DNA from: Triparma columacea
Lineage: Eukaryota; Sar; Bolidophyceae; Parmales; Triparmaceae
Length of the DNA stretch: 18,841 nt
Direction: 5' to 3'
Assembly (NCBI GenBank): GCA_030267965.1
Contig: BRYA01000136.1
Span: 4,325 to 23,165, forward strand
Shown one piece after another: positions 1 to 9,680 of the stretch (the stretch's first letter is position 1; every line of letters starts with the position of its first letter). Both the position numbers and the translations under genes were made by a program. The notes below the pieces were generated by a model. The model saw only the letters and a list, made by a program, of their open reading frames with translations. It searched no databases and was not told where the DNA came from.

Positions 1-33
1 ATCAAATGAAAAGTACCATAATGAGAAGTCTTT

Positions 34-3000
34 CTAATCCCCCCCTCCATCTCTCCTCCCTCTCTTCCCCTCCCCCCCCCCCCCTTCATTTCTTCCAAAA
101 ATGGACATAAAGACCCCTTTAACCAGCCCCCCCCCAACGTCCATCCCCACCTCCCTTAACTTAGCGCTTAGGTAAAGTTTCTTCTTCTCGTTCCTCCCCT
201 CAAGTTCGTTCCACTCATGGCTAGGTATCAAAACGACCGTCCACCCCAGTGACTGTAGTACGCTAAGCTTCCGTATCTCGCTGCTGCTTATTTGCGATAG
301 GTTATACCTCAGAACACCCTCATCTCCACTTCCCCCGTTTCCGGACGTGCTACCGCTTAAGACTTTTATCCTAGATGTCTCTACTTCATTCTCGAAGCTC
401 CCGTCTATGTACTTAACTGAAACCCCACCTCCGATCTCGTCCAACTCCTCAATCACAGCGTAGTAAGGGGTGCCGGACTTAAGGGTAACCTCAACGTTCT
501 GTCCCTTCTCCAGAGCCACAGCTTCACCTGACAGGTTGGTAGCAAGTAAGTCCCCCGATGTGATATTACCAGGCTGCGAGAGAGCCGCCCCTTCTTGGGT
601 GTCGTAAGCGGTTGAACCTGGGCTGTCGAATTCGTCCCATGAGCTTGTGTACTTCCTTGGGCTCGCGAGGTGAGCCTGGAAGATACTATCAATCGAGGCG
701 CTATCATTAACGTGTCGACTCTTCACCGTGGGAGGGGGGGGGGGGGGGAGGGGGAGGGGGGGATTGAGTGTCTGTATTTGAGTTCCATCGTAAATGAATC
801 AGCTAATAAACTCTCTCCCTTCCTCCTCCCTTAAACCCCCCATCCTAACCCTTCCTCACCTCTCTCCCCCCACCTCTCTCCATCCCTTCCTTCCCCCCTC
901 CCCCCCTGTTCTTCGTGTAGCACTGATATTCATGTCTGAAATCGTTAACATAACAAACCGCGATCCTCCTCCACCCCGTCACATGAGCAACGTCTACATT
1001 GAACCCTGATCCCCCCGTAACTGGAGGTAAATTACCACCACCATGAGTGAAACCGTCGGATGAGATTGGAACGTCTACGGAGTTCTCAAAGTTAAGGGAG
1101 GTAAGTACCTCGGAGATCTCTAAAAGTGTGTCTGCCTTATCTCTTAATAGCATGCTGAATTTCATCCTTTCCTCCTGTCTCTCAATTGCTACCTCCTCGC
1201 AGTGTCTCGCGTCCTCCTCTTTGAGTAGTGCCATTCTTGTCTGTGGTTGATTTGGGTGAATGTTAATAAACGGGTCGAACTTGGCAAGTGTGTTAAGTCG
1301 ATGTAGTAGTGCGATCTTATCCTTGTTCGCTCCTTCCCTATACATGACCCTACCACTGTCTATTAGTGATACGAACCCGTTCCAGAAGAACAGCATATTT
1401 GCTCTCATGTCCGGCCCTGGGTGGTTGGAGAACTGTTCGATTAACTCGAGGAGTCCCTTGTGTTGCCTGAGGGACTTCTTAGACCTGCCCTTGAATATAT
1501 GCATGTGTCTATGCCGTCCTATCTCCCTTAGCAGTTCGATCCTAACGAACGTAGACGGGTGGTTAAGGAAGTCCGTGAGGAAGAGTTTCTCCATGGCCTC
1601 AAAGTCGTACTCGCTCCTTCTAACCGTTACCAACAACAGCTGGAGGACGTGGTTCTTCGGCTTAACCCTCATCCTGTGCAGCGCCAGCAGGCAGTCAACG
1701 TAGTCCCGCGGCTTGCCGTTTGAGAATTGCATCCCCGGCTTCCTCCACGTTCCGAGTACGTCCTCGACAGCCCTTTCGAAAAGCGGGGAGTTACGGAGTG
1801 CTACTTTGCTGTCTGCGGAGCCCGCCAGGCCCAGGTGGATCTCCGTGAATAGCCGGGCGTAGTTGGCGAGTGTGAAAACAGTGCGTTTACTTTCGTGCAC
1901 TTTCAGGAGCTCTTGGGCAAGCTTTAGCCCGCTTGAGGCGCCGGAGGTGGAAGAGCCTGAGACGACTGAGCTTATTTGCTTGTCGACTTCGTTGCCAGTT
2001 CTTGCGTCCTCGCTTTCATTTTGGGACACTTCTCCGGGACTATCAATCCCTATGCTTTCTAGAGTCCGGCGGAGGTCTTCTGAGTATTGTGCGATCTTGC
2101 CGAGCCTCATTGCCGTCCTTGACTTGTGCTTCTCTGTAGACCCTCCGATCCTGGCAATCTCTGGTAGCGCGTGCTCAATGAAAACCCTCTCGTTGACGAC
2201 TTTTATTGCAGAGGAAGGGCTGTGTTTGGGCGTGGGGTGATGGACGGGTGCGAAATGCAAAAAGTGGTTCTGTTAGATTTTTGTGTACAGGCGACCATCT
2301 CTTTCTCACTCTCTTTCTCACTATCTATCTATCTCTATCTCTCTCTCACCTCTTCTCCATGAGTTCCTTTAAGAACCCCGTAGTAGCATGGAACCAGAAT
2401 TCCCCTCCCCCCCCTTCTTCCCCCTCCTCCTTCCCTCTCAAGAATCCCGCTATAATCTCCGCCTCCCCTTTCCCACCTCTTCCTTTTGCTATGATATCCC
2501 TTAGTGTTTTAGCGTACTGTCTATTACGTACCCCGACCTTGAAGTGAGTTTTAAAGTCCTTATGAACAAGTACGTATTGGGGAAGTCTACTTGACCATCT
2601 TGATACTGAGGCTGCGTAGTTAGAAGAGGAAGCGGAGGAGAGACAGAGAGAGGCGAAGGTAGGTGAACTGAAGAGAGAGATGATTACGTTTGGGTTATCT
2701 ATGTACTGCCTAGGAAGCGTTGGAGGCAAAGCTGGGGTTGGGGGGAATAGGTGTGGGGTGGGGGGGGGGGAGAGAGATATTTTATGAACGGTCAGAGATT
2801 TCTTAGAAGTAACCACAAGTGCGGGGACACCTTAAAATCTTCAACATCTTTCCCTCCCCACCCTATAATTTCCCAGCTCGACTTACCTTCTATGATTCCT
2901 GTAATATGTTCCTCAATAATCCTCCCAAACCCTTCCCCCTCCTTCATTGCGTTTACAAAATCGTCAACGTCACCATCACACTCCACGGGGTAAGTCGTAC

Positions 3001-3829
3001 ACGCAAGATGACTCGCCAAGTCACGCTCGTCTAATGCTGTTAAAGACTTAAGGATACTGTGGAATGTCTTAAGACCTTTTGGGGGGGGGGGAGGGGAGTA
3101 TTGTGTGTTGTGTGATCCCGTTGGTGTCCTTGGGCATAGCTTAGTCCTAACCTGGTGTAGTAGTAATGTGAAGTTAGGGTTATTTAGGATTGTTTCCCTA
3201 TGTTCGCGGAGGGAGGTTAGGTAGTAGAGGATACGTTCGTAGCTGTTTATGTTCAAAGTTGGGAAGGAGGTTTGGACGAGGTTTAGGAGACCGAGGGCGT
3301 CCCTGGAGGAACCGAGGGAGCGGATGGACTTGTGGTGGACTATAGGATGCGTGATGGAGACATGGGTTGAGGGGGGGACCTTAGGGGTTGATTGTGTTTG
3401 AGGAGAAGGCAGAGATGAGGAGGATGCTGTAGAGGGTGATGTATGGGTTGACAGTGCTGCTTGTGATAGCCAGGCTTTAATGTTGGCATTTCTTGTGGCA
3501 TTTCTTGTGGCATTTCTTTGAATGTCTCTGTTGGTAATTCTATTTGTAGTTCTATTTGTATGTGCATTATATGTGAAGTATGAGTTATGAGAGGAATATC
3601 TGGCGTTAGTGCCGCTGTTGGCGGTGACGTTAGGGCTGACATTCGTACTCCTATGGGCACTTCTACTATGGGCACTTCTATTAAGGCCACTTCTATTGAT
3701 GTTGTTATTCATCTTTGAACATGTTGTACAAATACTTCTTTGTGTTGGTTTGCTGCTGAATTGGGTTCTGAGTAGTTTAGTCAACTGTTTTGTACAAGTG
3801 ATTGGAATACGTTTGATTGTAATGTTCAT
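34..3829 (-). CDS. RAP-domain protein with Tudor-like insertion, probably mitochondrial (4 exons)
   Basis: The gene model joins exons 3829-2887, 2731-2350, 2219-860 and 720-34 on the minus strand, giving about 1123 residues. The three introns start GTAAGT, GTGAGA and GTGAGG, end in AG, and their phases (1, 2, 0) all match. The start is the first in-frame ATG, at 3829. Residues 1-45 are rich in Lys, Arg, Thr and Ser with no acidic residue, like a mitochondrial presequence. An Asn/Thr/Arg/Ser-rich low-complexity stretch follows, then helical segments resembling the helical repeats of RAP and FASTK proteins. Residues about 851-881 (FNVDVA...RRIAVCYV) resemble the first half of a RAP domain. Residues about 1037-1088 (LQSLGWTVVLIPSHEWNEL) are the classic second half. 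Between them, residues about 964-1016 look Tudor-like (GQNVEV...YY..I...VKYIDGSFENEV). RAP proteins usually act in organelle RNA processing or translation. The family call is fairly firm; the target RNA and the exact splice sites are inferred. Confidence 0.8.
721..859 (-). other. Intron 3 of the RAP-domain gene
   Basis: Donor GTGAGG at 859 and acceptor AG at 722-721 give a phase 0 junction (Glu|Ser). The 3' part is a nearly pure C tract on the coding strand (15 consecutive C, 748-734). It lies between the two halves of the RAP-like sequence and directly before the exon that carries the Tudor-like segment. Confidence 0.7.
2220..2349 (-). other. Intron 2 of the RAP-domain gene
   Basis: Donor GTGAGA at 2349 and acceptor CACAG ending at 2220 give a phase 2 junction (AG|C, Ser). 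The 5' part is a GAGA/GATA simple repeat. Confidence 0.7.
2732..2886 (-). other. Intron 1 of the RAP-domain gene
   Basis: The donor matches consensus (AAG|GTAAGT, 2886) and the acceptor CCCCAG ends at 2732, a phase 1 junction (G|CT, Ala). A run of 11 C on the coding strand (2770-2760) precedes the acceptor. A competing phase 0 pair (donor GTGTCC at 2830, acceptor ending 2706) also keeps the frame but has a much weaker donor. Confidence 0.65.
3471..3704 (-). repeat. Short tandem repeats in RAP-gene exon 1 (Asn/Thr/Arg/Ser-rich)
   Basis: Several short in-frame direct repeats cluster here. A 12-nt unit (GGCATTTCTTGT on the plus strand) occurs almost three times near 3483-3520 and encodes NATR repeats. 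A second group near 3655-3700 repeats a roughly 15-nt unit around GGGCACTTCTA and encodes RSAH-like repeats. All units are multiples of 3. The region separates the presequence from the first helical segment and looks like an expanding linker. Confidence 0.7.
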
Positions 3830-4367
3830 TATTTGGGCAGCCAAACACGCCCAAACACTTTCTCGTGTTTGATGAGCTGATTATTTCTCTAAATCTACGT
3901 TTATATCCCAATATGATGACTAATGAAGGGATAATAATCGGTTGTCGTGACTAATATATACGCAGATGTACGTAAATATACGTGGGAATGTTTTTTAAAG
4001 AATGGCAAAAGAAAGCAGAAAGAAGGGAGAACCGAGGCCCAAAAAGGAGTGAAAAAAGGGGCAAATTAACCATTCCACCTCAAACTGTTCTAATCACACA
4101 CACCACTTCTTCAATATCACATTATATACCATAGAATAGATACAAAATCACTCAATCTCCACTCAACACCATTCAATCTCCATTCAAACCGCGTGAAAGG
4201 GAATTAATTTTAGAATCCTCATCTCGACTTTCCAAAACTTAAACCAAAACACTAAAACAACACGCACAAAACAACACGATAACCAAATACACTCACCAAA
4301 CACACTCACTAAATACACGCACATAACCCAATACACTCACTCATCAATACAACAACCCATCACAAAT
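3830..4367. promoter_or_regulatory. Shared upstream region between the divergent RAP and DNAAF2 genes
   Basis: This 538-bp gap separates two start codons that face away from each other, so it must hold both promoters. It is AT-richer than the genes. TATA-like words occur (TATATA near 3955, ATTATATA near 4121), but nothing proves they are used. About 4250-4367, just before the DNAAF2 ATG, is almost free of G and rich in CA (repeats of AATACACTCAC), as expected for an unstructured leader. No RNA gene or conserved motif was recognised. Confidence 0.5.
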
Positions 4368-6776
4368 ATGCCAATCACGGAGGTCCCTCTTTACACTGGA
4401 GACCGCAAGGATGCAGACATGCCGGAGATGACAGAGGAGAACCTCCGCGCCGCCCTCGACGCGCAGGTGAAGAAGGGTTCTGGTGGTCCCGACGACTTAA
4501 AAATGAGCAAGGAGGAGGTTGACAAGTTCACCAAGGCTTTCGCCGAGCCCGAGTTCCGTAAGCTAATGGCAGACTACGTCGACGAGATATCCGACCCCAA
4601 GAACCGCGCCGAGACTGACGCCTACATCAGGCAGCTTGAGAGCCAGGGTGAGGTTCCTGCCGACAAGGATATAATTCGTCCCGACCCTTGCTACGTTGTT
4701 AAGTTCAAGCACACCAAGGTAGCCCTCCGCGACGCCGCTGAAGCCAAGGGCGAACACTACGAGAAGGAGAAAATGTTCGTCAACATCGTAGCCTCGGATA
4801 AGATCGACCCACCTACGTCTAAGATCGTTCAGGTCAAAGGACAAAGGGGGAGGCAGTGGATGATACCACACTCCCTTGGACCCGTTCGCATGGAACACGA
4901 CAAGTCCAGGTGAGCCTGCGGAAACTTTTTTTTAACAAGAAACGCATGAGAGGGAGAGAATTATCCTACACCTTCACCAAGGTCTTAACGTGTGCGTAAA
5001 ATCTAACTCCACTCGCATCCCCACCCAACCCCGCAGCGTCTCCGTCCCTACCTTGGATTGTTGTTTCCATCCCTCAACAATAGACATGAGTCTCAAAGTC
5101 CCCGGTTTCAAGGATCTCGTCGTTTCAACCGCTCGTGAGACGTGCGTCCGTGGTTTCAAGAACGTTAAAGACGAAGTAGAGATAGATTCGAAGTACCATG
5201 TTTTGAAGGGTGTTAGTTACAAACAGGGGGAGGTTGTTACTATGATTATATCGAAGGAGAAAAGTAAGGAAGAGTGGGAGGAGAAGAAGGAACAACCTAA
5301 GATGGAGGACAAGGTTAAGGCAGCTGGACCAAAGGAACCGGCTTTGAAGAAGGGTTTCATGACAGCCAAGAAGACCACACTTAAGACCGGCGCTGCAGCC
5401 AAGACAGGAGGGGGAGGACGTCGAGGAGGAGGCGAAACCCCAGACGGACGCACTGTACCATTCTACACGGTTGCGGAATCCGGGACATTCGATTTAGGTG
5501 ATCACACTGTTGCCGGGGCAGAGGAACCGAGGTTGACGAACAGACCGAGGGATTTGGTTTACAGGATTGAGCTACCTTTAGAGAAGAGTGCTGGTGGTAT
5601 CGATCTTGATGTGAGCGAGAGGAAACTAGTACTGACGAGTGATAACTACTCCCTAAACGCAGAACTAACTTACACGTGTGAAGGGGATAAAGGGAAGGCT
5701 AAATGGGACAAGAAGAAGAAGGTTCTAACCGTTACTGTACCAGTGAAGAAACCGACGGAGGAGGAATTGGAGGATATTAAAGACAAACATAAAGTCGTGG
5801 AAGTCGTGGGTACAACCAACGTTGATGACATCACTGAGAAGCTAGATAAAGTTGCCGGAGAGGTCTCAAAGGAGGATGAGGTGGGGGGAACGAAAGTACC
5901 ACCACCACCTAAGCAGACGACCAAGTCCAAGAGAGAAGCTTTCGCGGTGGACGAACCTATACCTACGGATAACTCTGCCGCTGAAATGTACAAGAACGTC
6001 AAGAAGGGGGGAGGATCCAGCATCCCCCCAGCCTCCTCACACGAGAAACCTAAGGAGGAGAAGCTAAGGAAAGAGAAGGAGCAACTCGTTAAGGTAGAGG
6101 GTGTTTTCACTAAGACGGACAAGTTCGACGGACCTAGGGTTGGCTACGTTTTCAAGAAAGGTAACCAGGGGGTTGGGTACTACAAGGACGGCGTGGTTTC
6201 CACCAAGCCGAAGAAACCAGGGAAGAAGGAGGAGAAGGAAGGAGAGAACGATAAATTCGAATACAGACAAAGCGCAGATACCGTTACCATACTCATACAA
6301 GTTCCAGGTATTCACCCGGACTCGGTAGAAGCAACCTTTGAACCATACAAGGTACGATTGACATTCAAGAAGGAGGGGGAAGGGAGGATACATACTTTCA
6401 TACTTGATAATTTGTTTGCGGAAATTGATACGGAGGAATCTAGGTAAGACGACGGATGTTTTTTCTTGAGAGTTAGAAGTTAATCTATCCTAAATCTCAC
6501 CCCCCCCCCCTCCCTAGGTTTGACGTCGCTACAAAGAACATGATAGTTATCTTGCATAAGAAGGTCCCTGGAAACGTCTGGAGGACTCTCGTCGGTGTCC
6601 CAGACATGAAGGGTGGGGGTGGTGAGATTAAGGGGAAGAAGAAAGAGAAGGGGAAGAGTAAGGAGGGAGACGAGGTTGAGGGGAAGAAGAACAAGAAAAA
6701 TAAAGAAGAGGGGGGAGTACAAACTGAACAAACATTCTCGAAGGAGACGAAGGAAATCATGTTCGACCTTGATTAA
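4368..6776 (+). CDS. DNAAF2: Dynein axonemal assembly factor 2 (Kintoun/PF13), 3 exons
   Basis: Exons 4368-4909, 5037-6443 and 6518-6776 join (both junctions phase 2) into 735 residues, close to the vertebrate protein of roughly 840. DNAAF2 is a cytoplasmic PIH-family co-chaperone that works with HSP70/HSP90 to fold and preassemble axonemal dynein heavy chains. Residues about 45-215 form the PIH1 domain. The first splice joins IPHSLGPVRMEHDKS to SVSVPTLDCCFHP, then VPGFKDLVVSTARE, the family pattern. Residues about 349-418 form a CS-like beta-sandwich (VYRIELPLEKS...KKVLTVTVPV). Residues about 585-675 form a second CS/p23-like unit (YRQSADTVTILIQVPGI) interrupted by intron 2. Long Lys/Glu linkers join the domains, and a Lys-rich tail ends in EIMFDLD. 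The start ATG has A at -3. The family call is firm; PIH1D3 or PIH1D1 are less likely, given the length and two CS-like units. Confidence 0.92.
4910..5036 (+). other. DNAAF2 intron 1
   Basis: Donor CAG|GTGAGC and acceptor CCCCGCAG enclose 127 nt. Phase 2; the split codon AG|C encodes Ser. Removing it makes the PIH1 domain continuous. Confidence 0.85.
6444..6517 (+). other. DNAAF2 intron 2
   Basis: Donor TAG|GTAAGA and acceptor CCCTAG enclose 74 nt, the shortest intron here. Phase 2 (AG|G, Arg). A run of 11 C (6500-6510) is the polypyrimidine tract. Splicing completes the last CS-like domain. Confidence 0.85.
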
Positions 6777-6912
6777 GGTTCGCTGGGAGAGGGTTGGGGG
6801 GGGGGGGTATAAAAAATCAAATGAGTTCACACTGAAAATCTGACAAGACTAATTTTCAAACTTTCAAAACTCTCCCCTCCCCCCCCCCCCCCACAACTCC
6901 TCCCCCTTACCC
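6777..6912. other. Tail-to-tail intergenic region with complementary G and C tracts
   Basis: The DNAAF2 and RhoGAP stop codons face each other across 136 bp. The gap holds a run of 12 G (about 6796-6807) and a run of 14 C (about 6879-6892), about 71 nt apart. They could form a 12-bp G:C stem in transcripts from either strand. No canonical AATAAA signal was seen. Confidence 0.6.
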
Positions 6913-9480
6913 TCACACGTCGTCGTTCAATAGCCACCCCCTTTCCTTAGCCTTGATAAGGTTAACTACGAACCTCATTTCGTTCTCTGAGTTCATAGCG
7001 AACGCCATAGGGTCGTTCGTAGGGTTCCTTAATATGTTCGGTGAGAACACAATGGCAAGCCCCGTCTCGTCCATTAACGTCTTCTCCTTAAACTCCAGCA
7101 TCTGAACCAAAAAGTCACAGAGGTAGTCAAGGCATGCCTGGTTGGCCTTGAGCAACGCTCTGAACACCGCCACCGTCGCCTTAACGTCGCTGCTCCGCCC
7201 TGCCTCCAACGCCTCATTGTAGAAGGCGTATGGTATGAGTGGTTCGGTTAGGCTCCTGAGCCACTGTTTAATAAGGTCGCTCGCCTCAATCGCGCTCCCG
7301 AAGGTGATCCCAGTGTAGACATCCTCCTTCATGTTTAGTGCCTCAATAGCCGAGAGGTTCTCGTCCCTTTTCTTACCGAGCTCACCCTTACGTTTTATCA
7401 CGTCGGCTATCATGGCGTAACCGTTAGAACATATCTCACTCTTAAGCGCGATCACGTCGTCCTTATCAGAAGCTAGCCTGAAGATACCCTGCGTGGTTAA
7501 TCCACCCATACACTTCACAACCTCAATCAACCCGCTCAACACCCTCGGGACCCAACAGTTCAGGCTCAGGAGCTGCAGCGGGTTCGCCAGGGAAAGCGGG
7601 TTCGAGGCGTTCCTCTCGTACCTCAGTGCCTGCTCAAGCGTGCAGTCGAAGGGATGTGGCACTACCACGCATTGCGTTCTGGCGAACTGTAAATGGTCGA
7701 CCGTAAGTCTCTCCAGCTCACCCCCACGGCCGGAACCTATCATTAGGAGAGCCCAGAAACAAACGTTGGCAAGACCACCCTCCTCGGACTGTAGGTCACG
7801 ACGACGGAGCATGGTGCGACGGAGGAGGTCGAGGATTGGGGAGGATTGAGGGATTAATGGAGACGTTAACATTTGGAGGATTATCTCTATACCCCTGCGA
7901 CGAGGCAGGGACGGAGCGATGTATGTGGGGTTTCGAGTTAGTTGCTCAGATTTCTGCCGCGCCTTTTGCACAACCATTCAACACTCTCCTCACTCACCTT
8001 GCCACCGACTCCTGTTTGGGGTTCGTTGAGGATATTTGTAGGAGGAGAAAGATGAGTACTTCCTCCTGAAGCGCTTCCGCAACGTCCCTGTTGAACCCTT
8101 CCGTGGAACTTTGCAAGATTTCAGTGAGTAGTATATAGCTCCCCGCCTTCATTTTTTTAGAGTCTTGTAGGTCACCCATATAAACCATTACCTTCGAAAA
8201 GAGGCTCAGGACGGCCTTGGTGCATTCGTCTGGAGTAGCTATCAAGATGGGTTTCTTCGGTAATTTACCGCTGAAAGCGCACAGTTGCTCCACCGTTACC
8301 TTGCCCCCGAACAGCCCAGCCTTGGGTTTCCTGAAGTTACTCTCGCAGAATTTGGCAAGGTTTATACCCTTGAGGGAATCCTTGTAGTCCTCGAAGAGCT
8401 TCTGAGGGTCTGCCGGAGGAGGTGGAGCGCAGGCGGAGGAATCTCTGCCTAGGTCACCGTCGTCGTCGTTGTCGTCGATGGATGTACCCAAGTCGTTGTC
8501 ACAGGGTTGGGGGGGGGTGGAAGGGGGGGGGACTGCAGCGGGAGGGGATAAGGCAGGTGGAGGAGGAGGCGGAGGTGGAGGATCTGATTCTTCCCTTCCT
8601 CTTTGACTAGTGGGCGGCGCGGGTCCGGGGGGGGGGCCAGGAGGGGGGGGGGGGGGAGGAGGAGGTTGTAGGACGCCTGATTCTATTGGCCTCATAGTGG
8701 GGCGGGGGGGGGGAGAGGAGGAGGATGATTGGAGGCTCTGGAGGGACGCGGCGAGATCAGAGGGGGGCTTGGACTTGCGACGGGGTGGGGGAGGACGCCA
8801 TCCTGGATCACCCCTCTTCAGACGACGAGGGGACTTTGGGATGGCTTCTGGGGCGGGGGATGAGGAAGGAGGGGGAGGGGCGGGGACTGGGACGAGGGCC
8901 GGTTCATCGGGAGTCTCTTCCAATACGGCCTCCTCGAGAGCATCCGTTATTTGTTCCAGTTGGGTAAGGGAGTCCTCAGTAGGGTTGGTGAGATCCTCGG
9001 TGGGATCCTCAACAGCCTGTTGCCCTATTATCTCCTTTACGTAGCTACGTGGTGGAGGGTTGGGGGAAGACGGACGGTGTGAGCCATAATGTTAGCGTTT
9101 CGTAAGAACGCTTACTCTTGCCCAAGCGTATCTGAGCAATTGCTCGAAGCTGGGAACCCCTCCCCTCGAAGTGTCTTTCTCAGTTCTAGTTCTACTCACC
9201 TTTTTGGGAAGTATCCTACATTATCTGCAACTTGTCCGTACCACCTGTGATATATGGAGGGGAGATTTGGCTAATTGTGTCAATTTACGCATTCACTAGG
9301 CTCATTTTTTGCACCACATAGAGGCACGCCGGGCTTCCCAAAAATCATGACAAAAGGATATTTCAATCCAACTTACCAATCGTCGTCGCTCTGATCAATG
9401 ATCGTAACTATGTCGCCCTCGGATAGAGAGAGCTCAGTCTCTTCTTCCGCCTTGTACGCCGTCCAAGCTCTATATGACAT
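6913..9480 (-). CDS. SH3 / proline-rich / MyTH4 / RhoGAP protein (ARHGAP39-like, 4 exons)
   Basis: Exons 9480-9377, 9244-9200, 9044-7998 and 7894-6913 join, all in phase 2, into 725 residues. Residues 3-55 are an SH3 domain rebuilt from three exons: ELSLSEGDIVTIIDQSDDDW, then WYGQVADNVGYFPK, then SYVKEI. Residues about 90-260 are proline-rich with runs of 9 to 10 Pro. Residues about 265-470 resemble a MyTH4 domain (VMVYMGD; EALQEEVLIFLLLQISSTNP; RGIEIILQML). Residues about 514-716 are a RhoGAP domain: arginine finger R538 in GIFRL, K608 and R612 in LIKQWLRSLTEPLIP, and N685 in FSPNIL. All catalytic residues are present, so it should speed GTP hydrolysis by Rho/Rac GTPases and act on actin. 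MyTH4 joined to RhoGAP matches ARHGAP39/Vilse, which has WW domains where this protein has SH3. The SH3 might bind the protein's own Pro tract. Domain calls are firm, orthology is not. Confidence 0.88.
7895..7997 (-). other. RhoGAP gene intron 3
   Basis: Donor AAG|GTGAGT at 7997 and acceptor CGTCGCAG ending at 7895 enclose 103 nt. Phase 2 (AG|G, Arg). The join restores the RGIEIILQML segment of the MyTH4 domain. Confidence 0.85.
9045..9199 (-). other. RhoGAP gene intron 2
   Basis: Donor AAG|GTGAGT at 9199 and acceptor CCACGTAG ending at 9045 enclose 155 nt. Phase 2 (AG|C, Ser). The join gives the SH3 C-terminal motif YFPKSYVKEI. Confidence 0.85.
9245..9376 (-). other. RhoGAP gene intron 1
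   Basis: Donor TTG|GTAAGT at 9376 and acceptor ATCACAG ending at 9245 enclose 132 nt. The phase 2 junction (TG|G) encodes the first Trp of the SH3 WW pair. The following exon, 9244-9200, is only 45 nt long. Confidence 0.85.
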
Positions 9481-9680
9481 CTTGTCGGAATATGGATTGT
9501 TCCTTGAGTTCAGCTCTCTTCTCTTGGCAATATTTCTTCCTTCCTTCCGCATACAAAGCCGTCGTTAAAGAGCATCCCGTCCTTCATCTCCCCATCCCTT
9601 CACCTTAATATCTTCCTTATCCCCATATTCTCCCCCCCAACCCCATCTCCCTCACCCCCAACTTAACCGACCCCACTACA
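9481..9680. promoter_or_regulatory. Head-to-head region between the RhoGAP and kinase genes
   Basis: Only 200 bp separate the two divergent start codons, so a bidirectional or overlapping promoter is likely. The side next to the kinase ATG is pyrimidine-rich (CCCCATATTCTCCCCCCC onward). No individual transcription signal could be assigned. Confidence 0.45.

Noticed and set aside
2706..2830. Alternative intron 1 of the RAP gene (donor GTGTCC, acceptor ending 2706)
   Set aside because: It is phase-compatible, but the donor at 2886 (AAG|GTAAGT) is far stronger. Kept only as a possible minor isoform.
34..3829. Reading this region as four separate minus-strand genes
   Set aside because: Only the first segment starts with a good ATG. 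The others begin at GTG or TTG, and the splice signals between them match in phase and unite the RAP-like halves.
3830..4367. tRNA or small RNA genes in the larger intergenic regions (also 14832-15164)
   Set aside because: No cloverleaf, box A/B pair or snoRNA box pair could be traced by eye; a covariance-model scan would be decisive.
6780..6900. G and C runs as a bacterial-style terminator
   Set aside because: The window is clearly eukaryotic, and no U tract follows the stem.
8610..9044. Gly/Arg-rich open frame on the plus strand
   Set aside because: It is the complement of the proline-rich part of the RhoGAP gene; the G runs keep any frame open.
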